Shown: positions 52,648-62,398 of the stretch, piece after piece
How positions within the stretch are numbered: the first letter of the stretch is position 1
Layout of the letters: each line of letters opens with the position of its first letter
DNA from: Bacteroidota bacterium
GTDB taxonomy: Bacteria > Bacteroidota > Bacteroidia > Chitinophagales > Saprospiraceae
NCBI GenBank assembly: GCA_030147525.1
Contig: JASBVF010000030.1
Location: 1-64,000 of the forward strand
Reading direction: 5' to 3'
DNA: 64,000 nt
Notes under the pieces: generated by a model
Databases searched by the model: none
Told to the model about the DNA's origin: nothing
Seen by the model: the letters and a program-made list of their open reading frames with translations, nothing else
Translations under genes and position numbers: made by a program

Positions 52648-53131
52648 GGGTTTTATTTAAAAAAATCCGAACATTTTCCCCGGAAACGGGTTAGTATATC
52701 AATCGCCATAGACAAACACATTCTCTTTCCCTTGCAACCAGCTTCAAACAACCGAAATACCCTCAAACCATAACCCTCAAACCGAATCCTTGAAAAGCCT
52801 CCCTGGTAACTTAATTGTTCACCAGGGATTTTTTTTGCCTGAAATTTGACGGTTGCCTGTTATTTCTTGTTCTCAGATTGAATTTTATGGAAAAAACCTG
52901 CAATTCTCATCCTTAATTCCGAAAAGTTTTTTCCAGTAATGGAAACGTGGACTAACAAATCAAAAATCCGGGCAGAGTGTGCAGAACATTATGCGTTTTG
53001 CACAACTCTGTATCTCCCGGTATGATTACTTTTGGTCTAAATGGATTCCTGCTTTAGCTTCACCTGACATTCTTCTTTCCAAGTCTGTTTTTGAAAAACA
53101 ATCACTCATAACCTGATAAATCAATCTATTT
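52648..53131. other. 484-base intergenic region
   Basis: Holds a repeated word ACCCTCAAACC (52759-52769, 52773-52783), the terminator at 52800-52836 and a -7 element TACTTTTG at 53027-53034 ahead of the next gene. No ORF of note. Confidence 0.5.
52800..52836 (+). terminator. Intrinsic terminator
   Basis: TCCCTGGT (52800-52807) and ACCAGGGA (52821-52828) followed by eight T (52829-52836). Ends a plus-strand transcript, presumably from the DUF4199-like gene. Confidence 0.8.
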
Positions 53132-53827
53132 ATGAAAACCTTACTTCTGCCAGTTTTTACCTTCCTGCTTGCCTTTACAGCAAATTCACAAGACAACATT
53201 TGCGAATCGAGTTACATGCCTTACAAAGAAGGCATCTCCTTTGAGCTGACCAGCTACGATAAAAAAGGCAAGGAGGCCTCCGTTGCGAAGCACAAGGTCG
53301 TCAGCCTCGACAATGAACGTGACGGCTTTAAGGCCACGATCGAAATGGAAATTGCTGACCCCAAAGGCAAGAATGTCACCAAAGGCAGCTACTCCATGGA
53401 GTGCAAAGACGGCGTTATTTACATGGACATGACCTCCATGCTCGACCCCCGGACAATGGAAAGTATGTCCAGCATGGAAATGGAAATGAGCGGCGACGCC
53501 CTCGAAATTCCCAGCAACCCCGAACCCGGCCAAACACTGCCCGATGGCACGCTGACGATGAAAGCCAGCGCCGGTGGGCTTGGATTGATGACCATGACGC
53601 TGTCAGTCACTGATCGTGAAGTGGGAGAAAGGGAAACGGTTACGACTCCGGCAGGCACCTTCGATTGCATCAAAATCAGCCAGGAGTCGGAGATGAGAGC
53701 CATTATCAAGAAAAAATTCAAGAGCACCAGCTGGTATGCCAAAGGAATTGGCATGGTGAAAACCGAGAACTACGACAGCAAGGGCAACGTGGAAAGCTCG
53801 ACGGTGCTGACAAAGCTGGAGGAATGA
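53132..53827 (+). CDS. Secreted TapB/DUF3108-like protein
   Basis: 231 residues. Signal peptide (LLLPVFTFLLAFTANSQ), then a beta-rich domain: YMPYKEGISFELTSYDKKGK, GTLTMKASAGGLGLMTMTL, TTPAGTFDCIKISQE, WYAKGIGMVKTENY. This strand pattern is shared by TapB/DUF3108 proteins, which are periplasmic and of unclear role. Lies alone with its own promoter and a strong terminator. Confidence 0.75.
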   Translation: MKTLLLPVFTFLLAFTANSQDNICESSYMPYKEGISFELTSYDKKGKEASVAKHKVVSLDNERDGFKATIEMEIADPKGKNVTKGSYSMECKDGVIYMDMTSMLDPRTMESMSSMEMEMSGDALEIPSNPEPGQTLPDGTLTMKASAGGLGLMTMTLSVTDREVGERETVTTPAGTFDCIKISQESEMRAIIKKKFKSTSWYAKGIGMVKTENYDSKGNVESSTVLTKLEE

Positions 53828-53844
53828 ATTACGTAGTCAAAATA

Positions 53845-53880
53845 AAAAAGGCCCGGCATGTCAGATTGCCGGGCCTTTTT
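53845..53880. terminator. Bidirectional intrinsic terminator
   Basis: AAAAAGGCCCGGCA (53845-53858) and TGCCGGGCCTTTTT (53867-53880) form a 14-bp stem with an 8-base loop. The 3' end touches the stop of the convergent gene. Confidence 0.9.
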
Positions 53881-56660
53881 TATTCCACCAGGTTGATGAG
53901 TGTCTTATAGTCATCCCAGGGAGCATCACTGCCTTTCATTTCCAGCAAGTCGAACATTTGTTCACCAAGCCCGTCGGCGGAATAGCTTTCTTCGATATCC
54001 CGCATGGTTTGTTCGCAGCGGATTTCGATCTGTCCTTTTTCGAGTTGAGTGAGGCGCCAGTGCCATGTGGCTTCCATTTTCCGAAGGATGGATTCGTTAA
54101 CCTCCCGGTAGTCCCTGTCGGGAGCCAGAGGTGTTATTTTTTCAAAAGCCAGATTGTTGCGGGCGATCAACTTTCCGTTTTCTACTATAAAATAACCGGT
54201 GTGCGCCCATTTATTTTCAGTTGAAACAAGGCGGGAGTACAGCACAAGCTGGAGGTCTTCCTCATTGCGCAACACCATTTCCCGGCGAGTACTTCCCCGC
54301 CATTTCAGGTCGAGTACAGCCAGTTCGTCACCACGTTTCAGCAGGAGGTCGGCAATGCCTCTAACCTCCACGGCATTTGCACCCTCAGCGAAAGTGCCCG
54401 ATAAATCTTTTTCAGTCTCGACTACCTGCCACCCATTGTTGCAAATATGGTTCAGCAGGCTCCAGGCCGCATATTTCAACTTATTGATAAAATTAATGCG
54501 GTCGGGCTCCCGGCCGTACATCAGCAGCACGGCGCCTTCCCTGCTCAGCAGGCTGCGGGTTTCCCGGTCGACCCATTGCTCCAAAGCGGGTTTGTCGAAC
54601 GCACGAATGTCTTCTTTCAACAATTTTTCAAATACCCGGTGTGCAAGGTTGCCCTTCAGCGTATTCTCCGGCACTACGCTGAGAATTGAAGATTTGTGCA
54701 GCCGGATTTTATACCTGAAAACCCACTGGTAGGGATAATAAAACAGCGATTCGAGACTGGTAAGTGTCTCATAATCCCGCTGCAGTTTGTCGAGGTTGCG
54801 AATGTGTAGAAAAGGTTTTGGCTTGCCCAATTGCCGCACTTCTATTGGCTCTTTGCCCGGCAAAATGAAGTGCTTTGCAAATGCTGACGCATGGCCGTCC
54901 ACTTCTGAATGTGTGCTGATGTGTTCTGTGACAATGTCGAGGTTGGAAAAGGTAGCCTGCAGGTCGCCAAAAAGGGAGTGGGGGAGTACGTCATCGCCAT
55001 TAACGGTGTCCGGGATTACCAGTACAAGCCGCTTTTTAGCTAACAAAACGGGGCGCTGTTGCTGCCAGAGCATCCGGGCGTTTTCCTGCTCCGGTGTATC
55101 CAGTAAAATATGAAGGGCGTTCAGGTAATTTCGCTCATGCCGGTACCACCTGGAAAAAAAGTGCGGCGGGTCATTTTGGATGAAATTCCACCACCAGACT
55201 TCCGCTACCTCACCTGTGAATGCTCCGGGATGCATGACGAATGGCAGGTGCCCGGCCTCACGCTCCTGAAAAACTACCGGCGAAGGTTCGTAAATAGTGC
55301 GTACGATTCGTTCCAATTCCAGGTGAGTCAACTCTGTTTCGGGCAGCGTTTCGAGCAGTTCCACAATGCGCTTTGACTGTTCGCTCAGCACGAGCAGCGA
55401 GTTATTTTTCCCGCCGCTTTCATCAAAAGTGGCGTAAGCCCATTCCCGCAGATAGTTGAAAATCGTCACAACTTCGCTTTTGGGTACGGTGCGGTTCATG
55501 TCGAAGCGCTGCCGTTCGAACCAGAAATTGTACTGCTTGCGTACTTCGGCTGGTTTCAGACTGGGGTCTGCTGCAGCTTGTTCTTCCAGCTCTGAAAAAT
55601 AGCGGGCGATCATGGCAAACCAGCCATCGCTCCGCAACCCGGGTTGCCGGGCAATCTGGTTGGCGATGAGTGTCGCCAGGTCATCGGCCAGTGGTTTGAC
55701 AGACAGCGAGACGAACTCCAGTATCTTGAACGGGTCCACCGGTTCCCACAAAAAGGTTGGTACGAGCTTCAAAATCTGCAACGATGGTCTTGCCAGCGAA
55801 GCCGACTGAATGCCGAGACTTGGGAAGCCCTCGTGGATGAGGGCAATGTCAAGCGTGCGGTTTTTTTCAGGAACGAGCAGGTTGGCTGACAGCTTGTTGA
55901 GCCTGATGAGTTGAGCGAGCCAGGAGGCAGCTTCGCCGGCCCTTTTTGCTCGGAGGATCAGGAGTGTGCCATCGTTGAAAAGGCTGAGCGGGACTGGAGT
56001 CTGTTGTGTTTGAGTGTTTTGGAGGCGTTGTTGAAATTTTTGCAGATCAGTGTTTGCCTCGGTTGAATGGCCTTGCCCGAGGCTGCTTTCCAATTGTTTG
56101 ATCGCTGGTCTGGCAGCAGTTTCGCTTAGTTTTTTCAGCAACCTTTGAAAGTGGCAGGGCAACAACTCAAAAGGCTCGTTGAGCCGGATTTCGGAAAATG
56201 GATGCTTTCGAATATCCAGGGCTTTCAGCATTTCGCAGAACCGATCTGCGTAACCGGGGGTAAGTGCAATACCAGTCTCAGTTTCACTATGATGAAAAAT
56301 GGCTTCAATTTCAGCCAAAGTAACCAGCCGTTGCGGCGTATTTTCTTTTATGTTAAAATCCCAGCCTGCCAATAGCAGTTCATCCCGCCGGGATAGCAAC
56401 TCTGCCGCCGTTGCAAACTGATCCGCCTCGAATGATTTTTTATAAAATGCCGGAGTTGAAATGCCGGGTTGATGGCTCAGCATCGCCTGCCTGTATTGTT
56501 CGATCCGCAGGTAGTCGATGTTGTCAGGGTGGCCGTCAAGGCCAAGATAACTTTCAAGAAGTGAGAGCAGGCTTTTCCGCCCGCAGTAGTGGATGCCGCC
56601 TTCCGAGGGCGGGCGGGGGAGCGTCAGGTCGTCGAGTTCGAGGCCAAAGAGGAGGGTCAT
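53880..56660 (-). CDS. AddB-like PD-(D/E)xK nuclease protein
   Basis: 926 residues. The N-terminal part lacks Walker motifs and looks like an inactivated helicase of the AddB type (WLAQLIRLNKLSANLLVPE). The C-terminal nuclease domain (about 700-870) has GNLAHRVFEKLL, VRGIADLLLK and the catalytic VLDLKWRG (around residue 775-785). AddB/RecB-type proteins process double-strand breaks and usually pair with a UvrD/AddA helicase encoded next door; none is adjacent here. A -7 element TACATTTG lies at 56682-56675 on the minus strand, close to the start. Confidence 0.85.
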   Translation of the reverse strand: MTLLFGLELDDLTLPRPPSEGGIHYCGRKSLLSLLESYLGLDGHPDNIDYLRIEQYRQAMLSHQPGISTPAFYKKSFEADQFATAAELLSRRDELLLAGWDFNIKENTPQRLVTLAEIEAIFHHSETETGIALTPGYADRFCEMLKALDIRKHPFSEIRLNEPFELLPCHFQRLLKKLSETAARPAIKQLESSLGQGHSTEANTDLQKFQQRLQNTQTQQTPVPLSLFNDGTLLILRAKRAGEAASWLAQLIRLNKLSANLLVPEKNRTLDIALIHEGFPSLGIQSASLARPSLQILKLVPTFLWEPVDPFKILEFVSLSVKPLADDLATLIANQIARQPGLRSDGWFAMIARYFSELEEQAAADPSLKPAEVRKQYNFWFERQRFDMNRTVPKSEVVTIFNYLREWAYATFDESGGKNNSLLVLSEQSKRIVELLETLPETELTHLELERIVRTIYEPSPVVFQEREAGHLPFVMHPGAFTGEVAEVWWWNFIQNDPPHFFSRWYRHERNYLNALHILLDTPEQENARMLWQQQRPVLLAKKRLVLVIPDTVNGDDVLPHSLFGDLQATFSNLDIVTEHISTHSEVDGHASAFAKHFILPGKEPIEVRQLGKPKPFLHIRNLDKLQRDYETLTSLESLFYYPYQWVFRYKIRLHKSSILSVVPENTLKGNLAHRVFEKLLKEDIRAFDKPALEQWVDRETRSLLSREGAVLLMYGREPDRINFINKLKYAAWSLLNHICNNGWQVVETEKDLSGTFAEGANAVEVRGIADLLLKRGDELAVLDLKWRGSTRREMVLRNEEDLQLVLYSRLVSTENKWAHTGYFIVENGKLIARNNLAFEKITPLAPDRDYREVNESILRKMEATWHWRLTQLEKGQIEIRCEQTMRDIEESYSADGLGEQMFDLLEMKGSDAPWDDYKTLINLVE

Positions 56661-56780
56661 GGAGGTGTTTTTTGCAAATGTAGAAATATCCCGGCGGGCG
56701 TGTTTGGGTCAGGAAAAAATTAATTACCGGAGGCTACACAGAGGCAGAAGGGCAAGGGTTAAGCGGTATTTTAAAATAAA

Positions 56781-56814
56781 AAATACGCTCCTGGCTATCC
56801 CCGGGAGCGTATTT
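56781..56814 (-). terminator. Intrinsic terminator
   Basis: AAATACGCTCC (56781-56791) pairs with GGGAGCGTATTT (56803-56814); a T-run follows on the minus strand. Ends the START-domain gene. Confidence 0.8.
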
Positions 56815-56843
56815 CAGCGAAGAATCAATCGTTGATCTGACCG

Positions 56844-57233
56844 TCAGCCGCCGCTGCCCGTTTCTTTTTTCAGCGATTTGATTTGCGTTTCCCAAAGTTC
56901 ACGTTGCTGGTCTACTTCGTCCTCATCGCAGAAGTCGGTAATGGTCAAAATGGTTTCGCCAGTGACCGGCGATATGGATATTTTGAATTCGAGGTATTCT
57001 CCTTCCCGGTCATCTTCGAGCCAGTTGAAGTGAACGAGTTCTTCCTCAATATCTTCCGTAAGTTGTGCTACTTCCTCGTAGCCACTCCATTCAAAAGTAT
57101 AAATGCCATCTCCCTGAATGTCAACCCCGTCGCAGAACCAGCGTACCAGTGCAGATGGGGTGGTGAAAAATTGATATAAAAGTGCCGGAGATGCACGGAG
57201 CAGATATTCAACTTCGATTTTGACTCTTTCCAT
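56844..57233 (-). CDS. START-like (SRPBCC/AHSA1) domain protein
   Basis: 129 residues, cytoplasmic. Helix-grip fold: EYLLRASPALLYQFFTTPSALVRWF, FEWSGYEEVAQL, TILTITDFCDEDE. AHSA1-like START domains bind hydrophobic ligands or act as chaperone cofactors. Very acidic. A conserved single-copy type of gene in this phylum as I recall; role unknown. Confidence 0.85.
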   Translation of the reverse strand: MERVKIEVEYLLRASPALLYQFFTTPSALVRWFCDGVDIQGDGIYTFEWSGYEEVAQLTEDIEEELVHFNWLEDDREGEYLEFKISISPVTGETILTITDFCDEDEVDQQRELWETQIKSLKKETGSGG

Positions 57234-57251
57234 TCCCTCATTTTTAGTTTG

Positions 57252-57293
57252 GTGAAAAATAGTTTTTGGTATTTTACCCTAAACTATTTTCAC
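57252..57293. repeat. Inverted repeat upstream of the START-domain gene
   Basis: GTGAAAAATAGTTT (57252-57265) and AAACTATTTTCAC (57281-57293) pair over 13 bases with one bulged A. Lies 19 bases before the minus-strand gene's start; possible operator or RNA hairpin. Confidence 0.65.
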
Positions 57294-57505
57294 TTATTGG
57301 AAGTGAGGCGCAATAAAAAGGAAAATTAGGATTTTTCAAAAAAATCGAACTAATTTCAGTGATACGACCTTAAAGGCAGGCGCTTGGGGAGCTTCAAAGT
57401 TTTTTTTCAGGAAAAAAACACTGCTCCATTGGCGAAGAGTATTTAGAAATCAAGGGGTTTTAAATTGTAAACATGGGTATATAAATTGGATGGCATGTAT
57501 TAGAG

Positions 57506-57536
57506 TTGACTCTCCGGTACAATTAAGCTATTTTTG
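57506..57536 (+). promoter_or_regulatory. rpoD promoter
   Basis: TTGAC (-33, from 57506) and TATTTTTG (-7, 57529-57536), 23 bases between starts: a textbook Bacteroidota promoter. The predicted leader is about 190 bases, long for this region. Confidence 0.75.
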
Positions 57537-57732
57537 CAGCGTTTTTTCCCATCCGTCGTTCAAAACGCTTTTTTTGATAAAACTTTCTGAAAATCAGCTC
57601 GTTTAACATGCTCTGCACAATACATATTACTTTTATTGAACTTGAACACCTGGGACATACCTTCCATCCCCATCTCCAAATCGACATTGAAGAGTAATTT
57701 TACACTAAATTAAATTAAACCGAAGCGGCTCA

Positions 57733-58602
57733 ATGAGACAGTTAAAAATTACAAAATCTATCACCAACCGGGAGAGTCAGTCTCTTGAAAAGTATTTGCA
57801 GGAAATTGGTAAAGTGGACCTGCTGACCCCCGAGGAAGAAGTGGATTTGGCGAAGCGAATCAAGCAGGGCGACCAAACCGCTCTCGAAAAACTAACTAAA
57901 GCTAATCTCCGTTTCGTCGTTTCTGTAGCGAAACAGTATCAAAATCAAGGACTTTCGTTGAGTGACCTTATCAACGAGGGCAACCTGGGTCTCATCAAAG
58001 CAGCTCAGCGCTTTGATGAAACAAGAGGATTTAAATTTATTTCCTACGCTGTTTGGTGGATCCGGCAGTCTATTCTTCAGGCTTTGGCCGAGCAATCACG
58101 TATCGTTAGATTGCCTTTGAATAAAGTAGGATCTTTAAATAAAATCAATAAAGCTTTTTCAGAGCTCGAACAGAACTACGAGCGGGAGCCCTCTGCCGAG
58201 GAATTGGCTGCGCTCCTGGAAATTCCTACCGAAGAAGTTGAAACAACATTGGGTGTAGCCGCCCGTCACGTTTCAATGGACGCTCCCTTCGTGGATGGTG
58301 AAGACAATTCACTCCTCGATGTACTCGAAAATATTCATTCGCCAAAAACGGATCAGGATCTTGAGTACACTGAGTCTCTGCGCCTTGAGATCGAGCGGTC
58401 ACTCAGCACGCTGACCGACCGGCAAATGGATGTCATCAAGCTGTACTTCGGTATCGGCGTTGAGCATCCGATGTCACTCGAAGATATTGGCGACAAATTC
58501 GGCCTTACTCGTGAGCGGGTGCGTCAGATCAAAGACAAAGCGATCAACAAACTCCGCTCTGCAAGCCGCAGCAAACTGCTGAAGCACTACCTGGGCTCCT
58601 GA
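57733..58602 (+). CDS. rpoD: Primary sigma factor RpoD/SigA (short Bacteroidota form)
   Basis: 289 residues, lacking region 1.1. Region 1.2 ([20 protein letters not shown]), region 2 ([43 protein letters not shown]), region 3 ([17 protein letters not shown]) and region 4 ([36 protein letters not shown]). Reads the -33/-7 promoters seen here. ATG start supported by the conserved [11 protein letters not shown] opening. Confidence 0.96.
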   Translation: MRQLKITKSITNRESQSLEKYLQEIGKVDLLTPEEEVDLAKRIKQGDQTALEKLTKANLRFVVSVAKQYQNQGLSLSDLINEGNLGLIKAAQRFDETRGFKFISYAVWWIRQSILQALAEQSRIVRLPLNKVGSLNKINKAFSELEQNYEREPSAEELAALLEIPTEEVETTLGVAARHVSMDAPFVDGEDNSLLDVLENIHSPKTDQDLEYTESLRLEIERSLSTLTDRQMDVIKLYFGIGVEHPMSLEDIGDKFGLTRERVRQIKDKAINKLRSASRSKLLKHYLGS

Positions 58603-58629
58603 GTGTTTTGAGAAAAACAGAAAAAAAAA

Positions 58630-58666
58630 GAGCAAGTCGGGACTCCCGACTTGCTCTTTTTTTTTT
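58630..58666. terminator. Strong terminator after rpoD
   Basis: GAGCAAGTCGGG (58630-58641) and CCCGACTTGCTC (58645-58656), loop ACT, followed by ten T and preceded by nine A, so it works for both strands. Confidence 0.9.
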
Positions 58667-58678
58667 GCTCAAATTTCG

Positions 58679-59674
58679 CTATTCAAGTATCAATGCTCCG
58701 GTATTATTGGTCTTGTCGCACTCCAGGTGGAATTGGTCAGATTCAAGTGAAAGGATCAGACTTTTCATGTAGCGGGTTTTTTTTCGAACATCCAGCCGGA
58801 GTTTGCCGGTGTACTGGCCGCCGGGGTAGAGCTCTTTAGGTTCTCCGGCCTCAATACGCACAAACTGCCCTCCAATGGGCAATGCACCTCTTGATAAGAC
58901 CGTAACGCCGGAAATATAGGCCCGGATAGCAAGGTGTTCCTGATTGCCGGCTTGAGGATTGGCCAGTTTGAAGGCACCCTGCCCCTTGTTTTTAATGGTG
59001 TATTCAACGGTGGCCCACTTGTCATCCTGTTCGACAATGCGCAGGTCGGAGAAAAATATATCGGGGCATTCCTCTTTTTCTTTTTGAAATTCTGCCGGTT
59101 CAGGTAGTGGCGCCTCGTTTCCGCCTTTGGAGGAAAAAGCTACCGTTGGCTCGGCAGGTTCCCGGACGGAGGTAGGGTCGGAAAAACTGATGGCAGGTTC
59201 GTTCTGTTGGTCGGACGGGGCAATTGGCATCGTTGAAACTTTGAGCGTTTTTCCTCTGATCACATCACCGGCGGCCATTTGCAGGTTTTCGTCGTACATG
59301 GCCTGTTTGATATTTTCACGAAGGCCGCCAAGTTTATTATCGAAAAGTGAGCGATCAAAGTTGACTTGGACCCAGTGTTCTGTACCTTTTTTGCTGAAAT
59401 CGACATCAATTCTGCCGGAGTTGATGATGGTGCATTTGATTTTCACCCAATCGTTCGTTTGTTTGACGATTTCAAAATCGGTCAGGTGCAACCGGTATCC
59501 ACGGTATTTGATGGTGTCGTTTGGGTCAGAAAGGAATGTGTGTTGTTGAAAAAAAACTTCAGAACTGGATGCATTATTAGCCTGGAGGGTTGACAGAACT
59601 GTGAGGCAGGCAATCATCACAGCTGTGAGATGCAGGCGAAATAGAAGTTGTACAGGTTCCAGATATCTATCCAT
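58679..59674 (-). CDS. Secreted protein with two NEAT-free beta domains, uncharacterised
   Basis: 331 residues from ATG 59674; a TTG extension is ignored. Hydrophobic N-terminus (TAVMIACLTVLSTLQA, signal peptide). Two similar beta domains (about 50-135 and 200-330) share an FEIVKQTNDWVKIKCTIINSG / LRIVEQDDKWATVEYTIKNKG motif, i.e. an internal duplication with a CARDB/Ig-like look, joined by a Pro/Ser/Glu linker. No catalytic motif. Convergent to rpoD. Confidence 0.75.
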   Translation of the reverse strand: MDRYLEPVQLLFRLHLTAVMIACLTVLSTLQANNASSSEVFFQQHTFLSDPNDTIKYRGYRLHLTDFEIVKQTNDWVKIKCTIINSGRIDVDFSKKGTEHWVQVNFDRSLFDNKLGGLRENIKQAMYDENLQMAAGDVIRGKTLKVSTMPIAPSDQQNEPAISFSDPTSVREPAEPTVAFSSKGGNEAPLPEPAEFQKEKEECPDIFFSDLRIVEQDDKWATVEYTIKNKGQGAFKLANPQAGNQEHLAIRAYISGVTVLSRGALPIGGQFVRIEAGEPKELYPGGQYTGKLRLDVRKKTRYMKSLILSLESDQFHLECDKTNNTGALILE

Positions 59675-59752
59675 GGCTAAAGTCAACCCAAGGTTTTACA
59701 GATTAAAAGAGGTGAAAACCCGGTTTTTTCACAAAACGCAATTCAAGCGGCC

Positions 59753-60223
59753 TTATTCTGTCTCGTCTACGAGGATGTCAACCGGCCGGTTGATGCTTTG
59801 CTGGAGGGAAATGAAGGTCTCTGTACGCTGGATGCCCGAAATTTTCTGAATTTTATCATGCAACACATCCCGGAGGTGGTCGGTGTCCCGGCAGTAGATT
59901 TTAGCAAAAATGCTATAAAGCCCGGTGGTGTAATAAGCTTCCACAACTTCAGGGATATTTTTCAATTGTTCGGAAACATCGTCGTACAAAGAACTTTTAT
60001 CCAGGTAAATGCCGAGGAAAGCGCAAATATCATACCCCATTTTCCCGTGATCGACGACCAGGTTCGCACCCTGAACGATGCCGAGGTCCCTTAATTTTTT
60101 CATCCGAACGTGCACGGTGCCGCCAGAAACAAAGAGTTTTTTAGCAATATCGGTGTAGGCCTGTTCGGCATCATGCATGAGCATGGAAAGAATTTGCTTG
60201 TCTAGTTTGTCGATTACACTCAT
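59753..60223 (-). CDS. Lrp/AsnC-family transcriptional regulator
   Basis: 156 residues. N-terminal winged helix (LDKQILSMLMHDAEQAYTDIAKKL, VHVRMKKLRDLGIV) and C-terminal RAM/ligand domain (AFLGIYLDKSSLYDDVSEQL, VVEAYYTTGLYSIFAKIYC). Responds to amino acids and binds DNA as an octamer in the family. Local target not evident. Confidence 0.93.
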   Translation of the reverse strand: MSVIDKLDKQILSMLMHDAEQAYTDIAKKLFVSGGTVHVRMKKLRDLGIVQGANLVVDHGKMGYDICAFLGIYLDKSSLYDDVSEQLKNIPEVVEAYYTTGLYSIFAKIYCRDTDHLRDVLHDKIQKISGIQRTETFISLQQSINRPVDILVDETE

Positions 60224-60603
60224 AATTGTCAGGATTTCATGGTCGCCAAAGGGGGGTGCTTCAGTAATTCGGAGTGAGCTAGTGTAAATTCCTGAAACAG
60301 ATTACCCAATGTGTGCTTTTAATATTTTCAACAAAATTGAATTTTTGATTTCATATTTTCAAAACAGCCTTGAATTATTTCCAGAAATTAATGATTTTGC
60401 AAAGGCTTCGACAAAAACTAGACTTCCTCTCCGATCGGTGATGCCGGGTGCAACGATTTTTCCCAATGCTTGTTAATTGATGGTAAACATTCAGGCCAAA
60501 TTTCACATTAAGCTATTTGTTTACTTTTGCGGCCGGGCTTTCCGGGAAAACTTAGTGTGAACCCGTTTTAACCTAATATCTTATTCATTTTCAACATCCC
60601 AAG
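60224..60603. promoter_or_regulatory. Divergent spacer with promoter for the S41 protease gene
   Basis: 380 bases without an ORF. A -7 element TACTTTTG at 60522-60529 serves the plus-strand gene (leader ~70 bases). The rest is AT-rich; no repeat seen. Confidence 0.5.
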
Positions 60604-62265
60604 ATGAACAACGAGCATGTTCCAAACTTGAAAAAACTTAATATCTGGCTTCCCGTTCTTTTCTCGCTGGTACTGGTTACCGGTATGTTGATTGGTACTA
60701 AAATGCAGTCCAATCCTCCTACCGTTGCTGCCATTGAAGTCCCTAAGAAAGAGGAACTGCCACCCAGCACCCTTGGTCAGGGTAAATTGGAGGAGTTGAT
60801 CCGTTACATTGAGGCACGTTATGTCGACGACGTGAACAAGGATGAACTGGTGAAGGAAGCGATTGACAATATTCTCTTTCAACTTGACCCTCACTCCAGC
60901 TATATTTCAGCCAAACAACTCAAGCAGGTGAACGAACAACTCGAAGGCAGCTTCGACGGTATCGGTATTGAGTTTGTGGTTGTTGACGACACGGTCATGG
61001 TCGTGGCAGCAATAGCCGGCGGCCCGGCAGAAAAAGCAGGTATTCTTTCCGGTGATAAAATTGTCATGATCGAAGATTCTCTGACGGTTGGTGACAACAT
61101 TGATTACGAAGGAATCCTTGGTAAGTTGAAAGGCGAACGGGGCTCAAGTATTGACATCGGCATCCGTCGGGGGAATGACAAGGATTTGATCCGGTTTAAA
61201 CTAACCCGTGACAGAATTCCGGTGAACAGTGTGGAAGTTGCCTACATGCTCGATGAAGAAACCGGCTACATCAAAATAAACCGGTTCAGCGCCAACACCT
61301 ACGAAGAGTTCATGAAAACGCTCGAAGATATGGTGGATAAAAAAGGCATGAAGCACCTCGTGATGGACCTCCGGCAAAACGGTGGTGGATACCTCCAGGA
61401 AGCAACCAACATCCTCAGTCAGCTTTTCAAGGAAAAAGATAAACTGCTCGTGTACACTGAAGGAAAAAACGTGACCCGCAGTGAGTACAAATCAACCGGC
61501 CGTAATTTTTATGATGTTGAGAACATTGCGGTTCTGACGGACGAAGGTTCTGCCAGCGCAAGTGAAATCATCGCAGGGGCCATTCAGGACTGGGACCGTG
61601 GAATCATTATCGGAAGGCGCACCTTTGGTAAAGGGTTGGTGCAGGAGCAGTACCGGTTGCGGGACGGATCAGCCATTCGGCTGACGGTTGCCAGGTACTA
61701 CACACCATCTGGTCGCTGTATTCAAAAACCGTACGAAGACCGTGATCACTATGATCTCGATGTAGCAGGACGGATTGAAAACGGCGAGATGTACGACGAA
61801 AGCAAGATAGAATTTCAGGATACCACCAAGTATTTCACCAGCGGCGGCCGTGTTGTGTACGGTGGGGGAGGTGTTCAGCCGGATATTTTTATTCCGATGG
61901 ATTCCCTGCTGCTCAATCCTTACTTCATTCGCTTACACCAGCACATTCCGGCATTTTCGTTCCGGTACATGGAAAAGAACCGGGAGGAATTGGAAAAGGT
62001 GAGCATGGAGGATTTTACAAAAGACTTTATTGTGACCGATGATCTGGCGAATGAATTCCTTCAGTTTGCTGTGGAGAAAGGCGAAAAGCGAAGCGAGCGG
62101 CAATGGCGTATCATCAAAAACGATACGAAGCGTGCCATCAAAGCTGGAATAGCCAGGATTTTATGGTCGGAAAAAGGATACTTTTATGTGATGAACGCTG
62201 ATGACTTGTCCATCAAAAAGGCAATGCAGGCTGTAAAAAATCCAAAGCCACTTTCCATCAAGTAA
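60604..62265 (+). CDS. S41 family C-terminal processing protease
   Basis: 553 residues. N-terminal membrane anchor or signal (IWLPVLFSLVLVTGMLIG), a CtpA helical region (LEELIRYIEARYVDDVNKDEL), PDZ domain (about 95-180; GIGIEFVVVDD, GPAEKAGILSGDKIV) and the S41 core (KHLVMDLRQNGGGYL). Nucleophile Ser in EGSASASEII (around 318) and the base Lys around 343 (FGKGLVQEQ) are both present. Trims exported proteins from the C-terminus in the periplasm. Confidence 0.94.
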   Translation: MNNEHVPNLKKLNIWLPVLFSLVLVTGMLIGTKMQSNPPTVAAIEVPKKEELPPSTLGQGKLEELIRYIEARYVDDVNKDELVKEAIDNILFQLDPHSSYISAKQLKQVNEQLEGSFDGIGIEFVVVDDTVMVVAAIAGGPAEKAGILSGDKIVMIEDSLTVGDNIDYEGILGKLKGERGSSIDIGIRRGNDKDLIRFKLTRDRIPVNSVEVAYMLDEETGYIKINRFSANTYEEFMKTLEDMVDKKGMKHLVMDLRQNGGGYLQEATNILSQLFKEKDKLLVYTEGKNVTRSEYKSTGRNFYDVENIAVLTDEGSASASEIIAGAIQDWDRGIIIGRRTFGKGLVQEQYRLRDGSAIRLTVARYYTPSGRCIQKPYEDRDHYDLDVAGRIENGEMYDESKIEFQDTTKYFTSGGRVVYGGGGVQPDIFIPMDSLLLNPYFIRLHQHIPAFSFRYMEKNREELEKVSMEDFTKDFIVTDDLANEFLQFAVEKGEKRSERQWRIIKNDTKRAIKAGIARILWSEKGYFYVMNADDLSIKKAMQAVKNPKPLSIK

Positions 62266-62398
62266 ACCGAAATGCCGGGCGACAGGAGCGGGTTTATACT
62301 CAAAAAAATGGTTTGCAAAAATGCAAGGCTTCAAACAATTGAAAATCAATTTGTTTGCCTACCCGCAAACCCGCCTTTTTAAGAATTCAAGGACAGGC
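62266..62398. terminator. Nested hairpins between convergent genes
   Basis: AGCGGGTTT pairs with AAACCCGC across ~70 bases that contain an inner stem CAAACAATTG/CAATTTGTTTG; CTTTTT follows. Likely transcription end for the protease gene. Confidence 0.5.
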
